From positions 1 through 7,136 of the forward strand of contig CAMDQV010000104.1 in NCBI GenBank assembly GCA_945906015.1: DNA of 7,136 nucleotides. The letters are read 5' to 3'. Position 1 is the stretch's first letter; each line of letters opens with the position of its first letter. Positions 1 through 6,139 of the stretch are shown here, one piece after another. Below the pieces are notes generated by a model, which worked only from the letters and a program-made list of their open reading frames with translations, was not told where the DNA came from and searched no databases. The stretch is from Pedobacter schmidteae (GTDB lineage: Bacteria > Bacteroidota > Bacteroidia > Sphingobacteriales > Sphingobacteriaceae). Both the position numbers and the translations under genes were made by a program.

Positions 1-1
1 G

Positions 2-97
2 AATTCAAACAGTGAAAATTATATTGCTGCAATGACTCGTCAGGGTAGTGCTAATTATAATATTTTGACTAACAGAGTTTGGTGGGATGCAAAATAA
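2..97 (+). CDS. C-terminal tail of an upstream gene, possibly SusD/RagB-like outer-membrane lipoprotein (partial)
   Basis: An open frame enters from the left edge in frame 2 and ends at TAA 95-97, giving 31 residues that end in TNRVWWDAK. It contains no start, so this is only the end of a protein. Polar, Asn-rich text closing on a 'VWWD' motif resembles, from memory, the C-termini of SusD-like (SusD/RagB, SusD-like_2) surface lipoproteins, which bind ligands for a TonB-dependent SusC partner. The identification rests on about ten residues and on the context, since SusCD pairs commonly precede exported catabolic enzymes in Bacteroidota. That the frame is the end of a real gene is fairly likely; the family name is tentative. 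Confidence 0.4.
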   Translation, partial: NSNSENYIAAMTRQGSANYNILTNRVWWDAK

Positions 98-218
98 GTT
101 AAGATCTGAAAGGAATTAGAAATTAATTTTTTTTGTCGAAATTGTTTAACGCAAATCCCATTTAAATTAAATAATAAACATTGCCTTTATAATAAGGCTT
201 ACAGTTAATTATTAAATC
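98..218 (+). promoter_or_regulatory. AT-rich leader before the PIG-L gene, possible weak promoter and small stem-loop
   Basis: This 121-bp non-coding stretch separates the upstream tail from the first complete gene. It contains a T8 run (127-134) with no convincing GC stem in front, so a terminator is not well supported. A TTG at 143-145 lies 17 bases before TAAATTAA (163-170), a partial match to the Bacteroidota TTG / TAnnTTTG promoter. A short inverted repeat GCCTT (183-187) / AAGGC (194-198) encloses a six-base TATAAT loop about 20 bases before the ATG at 219. There is no Shine-Dalgarno sequence, which is usual in this phylum. Whether the downstream genes have their own promoter here or are read through from the upstream gene cannot be decided. 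Confidence 0.25.
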
Positions 219-1253
219 ATGAAAAGAAGAAATTTTCTAGAGAAAACACTTACTACAAGCGGAGCTTTATTAGTTCCCGGAGCTTCTATTGCAGCAATGA
301 ATAGCAAGACTTCAGTAAATGAAGCACCAATAGATAAAAATGATAATGAATCGATTTTTGATGAAGTCATCATAGAGAGGCCTGTCAAGGGTAAACCTCA
401 CCTGGGTAAAGTTTTAGCTGTTATTCAGCCTCATTGTGATGATATCCCAATTTTTGCAGGAGGAACTGTAGCTAAATTAATTGACGAGGGTTATACCGGA
501 TATCTAATCAGAACTACCAATGATGATGCGGCCGGTAGCGGAAAGAACTATGGCGAGGTGGTGGCAAATAATGAATTTGATACTGAAGAGGTTGCGCGGG
601 TTCTAGGTTTGAAAAAAACCTATCACCTAAATTATAGGAATCATAATATGGATGAGAATAACATTCAGGAAATCAAAGCCAGAATGATCTTCTTAATCCG
701 AATGCTAAAGATTGATACTGTTATTTGTTATGATCCATGGGCGCCCTACGAAAATAATCCGGATCACTACATAACCGGACGCGCAGTAGAAGCCGCAATT
801 ACTCCTGCTGGTAGTCATTTGGATTACCCTGAACAGCTAGACCTTGTTAAACCACATGGCGTATCCGAAAGATATTTTTTTACTAGAAGAGGCCCACAAT
901 ATGTCAATAGAATTGTAGATATTTCCAATTACATTGATAAAAAAGTTGAATCAAATATGGTTAATGTAACCCAAGGGCCAGCTGGAAATAATGGATCAAG
1001 GTTAAGAAAGAAACTTGCTGCCGAAGGTAAAAGTCTTCCTATTCTAGGCAATGATGATAGAACCGCTGATTTTAATTATATCAAGCATTTTGTTCTGGAT
1101 ATTGAATCACCAAGGCTAAGATATGCTCCTTCTGATAAAAAAATAGGAGAAAAATATGGTTTGGAATGGGCAGAAAGGTTTCATTATATAGGGCCTATTC
1201 ATTCCAATCAGGATGATTATATCGTCAAAAATGCTGTTCCACTTAAAAAATAA
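219..1253 (+). CDS. Exported PIG-L family deacetylase (LmbE-like), Tat-type leader
   Basis: The 344-residue protein belongs to the PIG-L/LmbE zinc-dependent N-deacetylase family, which includes MshB, GlcNAc-PI deacetylase and related enzymes that remove acetyl from N-acetylglucosamine-type groups. The N-terminus has a twin-arginine leader (KRRNFLEK at residues 2-9, hydrophobic stretch to about 26, then ASIAA), so it should act in the periplasm. The Rossmann-like core starts near residue 64. The first metal motif, usually AHPDDE, reads QPHCDDIP (70-77), keeping His72, Asp74 and Asp75. The second, usually HPDH, reads NPDH (180-183), keeping the ligand His183. Thus the metal ligands and the catalytic Asp are present, while the Pro and Glu of the first motif and the first His of the second are changed. 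The substrate is unknown; the operon suggests a small N-acyl compound. It is followed 9 bp later by an amidohydrolase gene. Confidence 0.88.
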   Translation: MKRRNFLEKTLTTSGALLVPGASIAAMNSKTSVNEAPIDKNDNESIFDEVIIERPVKGKPHLGKVLAVIQPHCDDIPIFAGGTVAKLIDEGYTGYLIRTTNDDAAGSGKNYGEVVANNEFDTEEVARVLGLKKTYHLNYRNHNMDENNIQEIKARMIFLIRMLKIDTVICYDPWAPYENNPDHYITGRAVEAAITPAGSHLDYPEQLDLVKPHGVSERYFFTRRGPQYVNRIVDISNYIDKKVESNMVNVTQGPAGNNGSRLRKKLAAEGKSLPILGNDDRTADFNYIKHFVLDIESPRLRYAPSDKKIGEKYGLEWAERFHYIGPIHSNQDDYIVKNAVPLKK

Positions 1254-1262
1254 GTTATCCTA

Positions 1263-2504
1263 ATGCTCAAAGTAAAACATCTCCTATTCCTATTTATCGT
1301 TTTATGGAATTATTCGGTATCTGCTCAGCAAAAAAGTAAAGTCTATGGTATCATTATCAAAGGTGGACATATTATTGATCCTAAGAACAATATTGATGAA
1401 GTGCTCGATATAGCACTCAATGACGGTAAAATAGCGCTAATTGCTAAAAATATCAATGCTGATCAGGGCACTCAGGTGGTAGATGCCACCGGAATGTATG
1501 TTGCACCAGGTTTAATCGATATTCATTCACGTTTGGGCTCTACCCTTCCTGATGGATATACTTTTCGGGTTGGAGTAACAACCATTGTCGATGCCGGAGA
1601 TTCTGATTATGAATCGTTCGCTAATTTTAAGAAGCAGATTATTGATAAATCGGGTACCCGGGTTTTAGCTTTCCTGAATATAAAGGGAGATGGATACAAA
1701 GGTGGTGCTTATGAAAAAAGTACAGGCGATAAAATAGCATCGGAGTCTGCAAAGCTGGCATTGGCCAATAAAGATATAGTTGGCTTTAAGATTGATTTTG
1801 TTGGTCCCGACTGGACTCCGGTTGACCGCGGCGTTGAGGCAGGAAATCTGGCAAATATGCCAATCATGTTAGATGGGGGTCGTAATCATCCATATCCGTC
1901 ACTTAAAGATCTGTTTACCAAGCATATGCGACCAGGGGATATTTATACCCATACCTATACAATTATTGAAGATATCAATGCACGCGACATGATAGTTGAT
2001 CAGCAGACCAACTTGATAAGGCCCTCTTTTCTGGAGGCGCAGAAGCGTGGTATCATTTTCGATGTTGGGCATGGTTCTGCATTCAGATTTTCAAATGCTA
2101 TCCCTGCAATGAAGGCCGGTTTTGTGCCAAATACAATTAGTACTGATCTTTCATCTGGTAGTACAAACGCATTCATGAAGGATATGATGAATGTAATGTC
2201 TAAGTTTCTTGGAATGGGAATGAGTTTGAAAGAGGTAGTAAAAGCAAGCACCTGGAGCCCAGCAAAAGCAATTAAGCGAGAAGAACTTGGGCATCTGTCA
2301 CCGGGTGCGATTGCCGATCTGGTTGTATTCAGTCTCAGAGAGGGGAAGTTTGGTTTTTATGAAACCGCAGGTTACAAAATGAACGGTATCAAAAAATTTG
2401 AATGTGAAATGACCATCAAAGATGGACGGATAGTATATGATCTGAATGGTATTGCTACACCAATTAATAACTTTTTTCGTGAAGGGAACCAATTTAGATG
2501 GTAA
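1263..2504 (+). CDS. Exported divergent amidohydrolase (COG3964-like) with altered metal site
   Basis: This 413-residue protein is a member of the amidohydrolase superfamily, closest to the COG3964 amidohydrolase/deacetylase group (EF0837/Atu3266 type) and clearly paralogous to the two later amidohydrolases here. A Sec signal peptide (about 1-21) ends VSA|QQ, so it should be periplasmic. The N-terminal beta-sandwich strand 'IIIKGGHIIDPKNNIDE' and the barrel follow in the usual order. The first-strand motif HxH is His88-Ser-Arg90, so one classical metal ligand is replaced. The following loop is 14 residues shorter than in the paralogues. Lys176 (the usual carboxylated lysine), His230, His270 in DVGHG and Asp295 in TISTD remain, but the extra histidines seen in the paralogues after the lysine (GFKVAH) and in THNFH are lost. 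The frame is intact with normal codon use, so it is not an obvious pseudogene. It may use one metal, have a new substrate, or play a non-catalytic role. Confidence 0.85.
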   Translation: MLKVKHLLFLFIVLWNYSVSAQQKSKVYGIIIKGGHIIDPKNNIDEVLDIALNDGKIALIAKNINADQGTQVVDATGMYVAPGLIDIHSRLGSTLPDGYTFRVGVTTIVDAGDSDYESFANFKKQIIDKSGTRVLAFLNIKGDGYKGGAYEKSTGDKIASESAKLALANKDIVGFKIDFVGPDWTPVDRGVEAGNLANMPIMLDGGRNHPYPSLKDLFTKHMRPGDIYTHTYTIIEDINARDMIVDQQTNLIRPSFLEAQKRGIIFDVGHGSAFRFSNAIPAMKAGFVPNTISTDLSSGSTNAFMKDMMNVMSKFLGMGMSLKEVVKASTWSPAKAIKREELGHLSPGAIADLVVFSLREGKFGFYETAGYKMNGIKKFECEMTIKDGRIVYDLNGIATPINNFFREGNQFRW

Positions 2505-2536
2505 AACAGGAATTAAAACAAATCAACACTAGTGAT

Positions 2537-3814
2537 ATGAAATTAAAAAAAGTCTTCACTTCATTTATACTATTGATAGTGGTATTTATGGGCTATTATA
2601 GCTGTGCCTCCGCACAGGAAATTGATATTCTGTTAAAAGGCGGACAATTGATTGATCCTAAAAACAAAATTGATGCAAAAATGGATGTGGGCATTACCGG
2701 TGGAAAGATTTCACAGGTAGCGGCTGATATTTCTGCAACTAGAGCAAAAAAGGTCGTGGATGTGAGAGGTATGGTAATCTCTCCTGGACTTATTGATATT
2801 CATGTTCATGTTTTTGTAGGAACAAATAAGAAGCAGCAATACATGGATGGTCCTAACTCCCTTCCTCCTGATGGTTTTACATTCAGGTCTGGGGTAACTA
2901 CAGTGGTTGATGCTGGCAGTGCAGGATGGAAAACTTTTCCATTATTCAAGAAGAATATTATCGACCAGAGTAAAACAAGGGTTCTTGCATTTTTGAATAT
3001 CGTAGGCGACGGGATGGGTGAACATCAGCAGGACCGGAATGATATGGATCCTAGAATGGCTGCCAACTTTGCCAAATATTACAAAAACGATATTGTTGGC
3101 TTTAAGGTAGCGCATTTTGTCGGCCCACAATCAATTCCGGTGGATAGTGCAGTTGCTGCAGGAAATATCGTTAATATGCCTGTTATGGTAGACTGGAGAG
3201 GTTTGCCACCTGAGAATTCTTTAGAAGAGCTGTTGATGAAGCATCTTAGACCAGGCGATATTTTAACTCATAATTTCCATGCCGGTAAAAGCGCAGGTGC
3301 TACCGCCGCCATGTATAAAGAAGCTTTGGTTGATGCTAATGGCATAGTCAAACCATTTGTCTTCAGAGCCCAGCAGAGGGGTATTGTGATGGATGTAGGC
3401 CATGGTGGAAACGGTTTTGTATTTAGTCAGGCCGTACCGGCAATTAAACAGGGACTTATCCCTAACTCAATCAGCTCAGATCTTCACATTGGAAATATGA
3501 ATGCCGGAATGAAGGATATGTCAAATATCATGTCAAAGTTCTTAAATCTGGGAATTTCATTAAAGGATGTCATCAAGCTATCTACTTGGAATCCGGCTAT
3601 GTATATTAAAAGAATAGAACTTGGCCATTTAAGTATTGGTGCTGAGGCTGACATTGCAGTTTTCAAGGTTAGAACCGGTGATTTTGGTTTTATTGACTCT
3701 CATGGTTTCACCATCAGAGGAACTCAGAAGCTTGAATCAGAATTGACTCTCAGGGCAGGAAAAATTGAGTGGGATCTAAACGGGATCGGTAATCGGGGAT
3801 GGACTAATAATTAA
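2537..3814 (+). CDS. Exported amidohydrolase/deacetylase family metallohydrolase (COG3964), intact site
   Basis: This is a 425-residue metal-dependent amidohydrolase of the COG3964 type. Characterised relatives are few; some hydrolyse acyl esters or amides of R-configured substrates. I place the start at 2537 rather than the in-frame ATG at 2498, because 2537 begins a clean Sec signal peptide (MKLKKVF, hydrophobic core, ASA|QE) and makes the active-site numbering equal to that of the paralogue at 6136. Active-site residues are all visible: His89 and His91 (DIHVHVF), Lys190 with His193 (GFKVAH), His245 and His248 (THNFH), His289 (DVGHG) and Asp315 (SISSD). A binuclear, carboxylated-lysine centre is expected. 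The short gap (32 bp) after the divergent amidohydrolase, or a 7-bp overlap if 2498 is used, indicates co-transcription. It is roughly 70% identical by eye to the gene at 6136. The substrate is unknown; the neighbouring PLP lyase suggests N-acyl hydrolysis. Confidence 0.9.
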   Translation: MKLKKVFTSFILLIVVFMGYYSCASAQEIDILLKGGQLIDPKNKIDAKMDVGITGGKISQVAADISATRAKKVVDVRGMVISPGLIDIHVHVFVGTNKKQQYMDGPNSLPPDGFTFRSGVTTVVDAGSAGWKTFPLFKKNIIDQSKTRVLAFLNIVGDGMGEHQQDRNDMDPRMAANFAKYYKNDIVGFKVAHFVGPQSIPVDSAVAAGNIVNMPVMVDWRGLPPENSLEELLMKHLRPGDILTHNFHAGKSAGATAAMYKEALVDANGIVKPFVFRAQQRGIVMDVGHGGNGFVFSQAVPAIKQGLIPNSISSDLHIGNMNAGMKDMSNIMSKFLNLGISLKDVIKLSTWNPAMYIKRIELGHLSIGAEADIAVFKVRTGDFGFIDSHGFTIRGTQKLESELTLRAGKIEWDLNGIGNRGWTNN

Positions 3815-3834
3815 AATTATAATTTAAATAGTAT

Positions 3835-3859
3835 AAATGACTCCATTAAGGGATCATTT
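3835..3859 (+). other. Imperfect inverted repeat (RNA hairpin) in the gap before the PLP gene
   Basis: AAATGACTCC (3835-3844) and GGGATCATTT (3850-3859) can pair around the five-base loop ATTAA, with one C-A mismatch and one T-G wobble. Just upstream, 3814-3825 is a perfect 12-bp AT palindrome overlapping the previous stop codon. No T run follows, so a normal intrinsic terminator is unlikely. It might be an RNA processing or stabilising element between amidohydrolase and PLP-enzyme messages, or an operator half-site pair, or chance. Confidence 0.3.
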
Positions 3860-3883
3860 GACAAATAAAAAAATGATAAGCGA

Positions 3884-5536
3884 ATGAAACGAAGAGAAAT
3901 TATTAAAGGCCTTACTTTATTGCCTTTTGCTGGAAGTACCGCAGTATCACCATTGAACAACTTTTCTGTTAATTCGAACGGAGTTAATGATCATGTGGAG
4001 CTTTACGGAATAATTGATGAGGAATCAGTGAAAAGGGGTGAAAACCTTCTGAAATCGATTGGTGTTGAACCATTTGTGAATTGCAAGGGTACCAATACTA
4101 TCATGGGAGGCGCTGTGGTTCGGCCGCAGGTAAAGTTGGCGATGGAGTCGATAACGACGCTAAATGTGCAGATGGATGAATTGGCTTTTGGTATTGGAAA
4201 GAGGTTGTCAGAACTAACAGGTGCTCAGTGGGGTATTGTAACAGCAGGTTGTGCAGCCGGAATAAAGATGGTTACTGCCGCTTGTCTGACTGGTGGAGAT
4301 CCCGAGAAATTACTCAGAATACCCGATCTGACAGGATTTGCTAAATCTGAAGTTATTATTCCTTTGTCTTCGCGAAATGTGTATGACCACTCGGTGAGAA
4401 ATGCTGGTGTAAAAGTAATTACGGTTAAAAGTCTTGAAGAATTAGAAAAAAGTATTAATTCCCGGACGGCAATGATTTATATGACGCCATCAGAAGATGA
4501 ATTTTCAATTCAGAATGTTTCAAAGATTGCGAGGCCATTGAACGTTCCTGTTTTTGTTGATGCGGCTGCTCATATTCTTACCATTCCTGATGTTCACCTT
4601 GCTCAGGGTGCTGACGTGGTTGGTTACAGCGGTGGAAAAGGAATCAAGGCACCGAGTTGTTCGGGATTAATTTTAGGCAGGAAAGATCTCCTGATGTCTG
4701 CCCATCAGGTAAATTCACCTCATCATGGTTTTGGTCGTGATAATAAGGTTGGCCGTGAAGAACATATTGGAATGCTGGCCGCTGTTGAGGCATGGGTTAC
4801 CATGGATCATGTAAAAGAAATGAATACCTGGGTTTCATGGCTTGAAACTATAGGTAACAAGGTGTCAACTATTAATGGAGTTAAAACAACTATTACACGA
4901 CCTGAACCTGAGTTAATTCACCACGTTACTCCATACCTGCATATCAGGTGGAATCCTGAGCAACTTCATGTTACTGGCGAAGAAATTGCGGAAGAACTTG
5001 GCACAATTGCACCAAGAATTGCGGTTCAGGTGGGTAAAGATGAAGCAGGAATTACAGGAATTACTTTGGTAGGATACATGATGATTCCAGGAAATGATAA
5101 AGTAGCAGCAAATCGTATTCACGAAGTCCTTTCCAGAAAAAGACAGCCAAAGGTAATTCAGGCTATGAAAAACCCTGTGATGAATATGGTTGGACTTTGG
5201 GATATGGAAGTGGAATACTTTAGCAGTAAAGTTACCCAACATTTGTTCATCGATACTCAGGAAGGAAACTGGATAACCGGGATGTTTAAAACAGAATTTT
5301 CAAGTCGGCCATTTACGGGGAGTATTGATGGAAATGAGGTCAAAATTTTATGTAATCTTTATTGGCCTGGAGATAGAATACTAACCACTATGCAGGGTAG
5401 TATCAGTTCTGGTGTCTTAACCGGAGAAATGGATTTTCATGAATTTAATAATGCAAAATTTAGTGCAAAAAGACATAAATCAAGTCCAAATAAAAAGCCG
5501 ATTGAATATCCAAAGCATCGCCCGCAGTCAAGTTAG
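3884..5536 (+). CDS. SelA-like PLP-dependent enzyme (D-glucosaminate ammonia-lyase-like) with C-terminal beta-rich extension, exported
   Basis: The 550-residue protein has a fold-type I PLP domain (about 45-425) of the SelA-related group (COG1921), to which DgaE, the D-glucosaminate-6-phosphate ammonia lyase, belongs. Family landmarks include PFVNCKGTNTIMGG (63-76), TAGCAAG (120-126), ACLTGGDPEK (133-142) and NVYDHSVRNAG (165-175). The probable pyridine-binding Asp226 is in VFVDAAAH, and the probable Schiff-base Lys252 is in YSGGKGIKAP. It is not true selenocysteine synthase: the context has no tRNA or selenium genes. The expected reaction is loss of ammonia from a 2-amino acid or amino-sugar acid. 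The N-terminus (KRREIIKG, short hydrophobic segment) is a plausible Tat leader, which would allow export of a folded, cofactor-loaded enzyme. Residues about 432-530 form an additional domain absent from ordinary DgaE-like proteins, beginning GLWDMEVEYF and rich in alternating beta-strand patterns, lipocalin-like in appearance. Function assignment is to the family only. Confidence 0.85.
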   Translation: MKRREIIKGLTLLPFAGSTAVSPLNNFSVNSNGVNDHVELYGIIDEESVKRGENLLKSIGVEPFVNCKGTNTIMGGAVVRPQVKLAMESITTLNVQMDELAFGIGKRLSELTGAQWGIVTAGCAAGIKMVTAACLTGGDPEKLLRIPDLTGFAKSEVIIPLSSRNVYDHSVRNAGVKVITVKSLEELEKSINSRTAMIYMTPSEDEFSIQNVSKIARPLNVPVFVDAAAHILTIPDVHLAQGADVVGYSGGKGIKAPSCSGLILGRKDLLMSAHQVNSPHHGFGRDNKVGREEHIGMLAAVEAWVTMDHVKEMNTWVSWLETIGNKVSTINGVKTTITRPEPELIHHVTPYLHIRWNPEQLHVTGEEIAEELGTIAPRIAVQVGKDEAGITGITLVGYMMIPGNDKVAANRIHEVLSRKRQPKVIQAMKNPVMNMVGLWDMEVEYFSSKVTQHLFIDTQEGNWITGMFKTEFSSRPFTGSIDGNEVKILCNLYWPGDRILTTMQGSISSGVLTGEMDFHEFNNAKFSAKRHKSSPNKKPIEYPKHRPQSS

Positions 5537-5677
5537 TACTTGATAATCAGTTTGTTTTGTTTTTTGTTTGCATTAGAATCTACCAGAAAGTGTTATATTG
5601 ATTTTTCAACCTTTCATGATTTTTTTTGTGCAAGGGCTAATGATAAAAATAATATTAACCATTCAAAAACTAAAAAA
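5537..5677 (+). promoter_or_regulatory. 141-bp intergenic gap with possible internal promoter before the RidA gene
   Basis: This is the largest gap between complete genes. It is T-rich near the start, then A-rich just before the ATG at 5678. TTTG at 5567-5570 is followed 23 bases later by TATATTG (5594-5600), a near match to the Bacteroidota -33 TTTG / -7 TAnnTTTG pair that lacks one T. This could give the RidA gene and the last amidohydrolase separate transcription. I see no GC-rich stem plus T run that would end transcription from the PLP gene. Confidence 0.3.
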
Positions 5678-6139
5678 ATGAAAACAGAAAGAAGATCAGT
5701 ATTAAAGAAATTAGTTGCCTCAATTGTAGGTGTTACAGGATTGGGTATGGCTGCCAAAGCTACTATCCTAACTCCTGAAAAGGAAGTTGGAAAAATTACA
5801 GAGTTTCAAGACGTGCCAATGTTTTCGAGTTATACCAAACATGGTAACATGGTTTATCTTTCGGGTAAAGGTGCACACACTGCACCATTTGAGATCAAAA
5901 ATCATACAGAGATTGTTTTGAAGCGAATTGAAGATGATTTGATAAAAGCTGGATCTTCTATGGAAAAGGTGTTAAAGGTAAATGTATATCTGAATGATTT
6001 TGCTGATTATAAGGGCATGAATGAGGTATACAAAGGTCGTTTCGGAAGTAAGCCACCGGCTCGAACTACAGTTGCTGTTGCAAAAGGTGGTATTCCTGGA
6101 GATTCTATAGTTGAAATGGATGTAATTGCTTATATATGA
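5678..6139 (+). CDS. RidA (YjgF/YER057c/UK114) family protein with Tat-type leader
   Basis: The protein is 153 residues from the ATG at 5678. An upstream in-frame ATG (5540) would add 46 residues unlike the family and bury the leader, so 5678 is preferred; it sits after an A7 run. Residues 5-31 form a leader with twin arginines (ERRSVLKKL), a hydrophobic segment and MAAKA as a likely cleavage site. The RidA domain (about 38-153) shows LSGKGAH (61-67), the internal helix, and PPARTTVAVA (126-135). Arg129 there corresponds to the invariant substrate-binding arginine (Arg105) of imine-deaminating RidA. The usual VEIEAIA ending is VEMDVIAY (145-152). RidA proteins form trimers that hydrolyse 2-aminoacrylate-type enamines/imines to keto acids and ammonia. 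Placement right after a PLP lyase suggests it clears that enzyme's intermediate. An exported RidA is less usual than the cytosolic form. Its stop overlaps the next start. Confidence 0.9.
   Translation: MKTERRSVLKKLVASIVGVTGLGMAAKATILTPEKEVGKITEFQDVPMFSSYTKHGNMVYLSGKGAHTAPFEIKNHTEIVLKRIEDDLIKAGSSMEKVLKVNVYLNDFADYKGMNEVYKGRFGSKPPARTTVAVAKGGIPGDSIVEMDVIAYI

Noticed and set aside
119..134. Intrinsic terminator after the upstream tail, based on the T8 run
   Set aside because: The only stem in front is an AT palindrome with no GC-rich arm, so termination is not supported.
2498..2536. Earlier in-frame ATG for the second amidohydrolase, overlapping the previous gene by 7 bp
   Set aside because: It would add 13 polar residues before a clean Sec signal peptide and would break the equal active-site numbering with the paralogue at 6136.
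2537..2617. Possible lipoprotein signal (Cys in YYSCASA) in the second amidohydrolase
   Set aside because: The residues before the Cys do not fit a lipobox, and ASA|QE is a good signal peptidase I site matching the other two amidohydrolases.
4913..5242. Minus-strand open frame of 109 codons, and shorter ones at 2000-2251, 2298-2492, 2942-3130 and 3484-3666
   Set aside because: They lie wholly within well-supported + strand genes and resemble no family; they are antisense shadows of the coding sequence.
3884..5536. True selenocysteine synthase (SelA)
   Set aside because: Family resemblance is to DgaE-like SelA relatives; the protein has an export leader, an extra C-terminal domain, and no selB, selC or selD nearby.
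5540..5677. Earlier in-frame ATG that would extend the RidA protein by 46 residues
   Set aside because: The added text is low-complexity intergenic-like sequence, unlike RidA, and would put the twin-arginine leader inside the protein.
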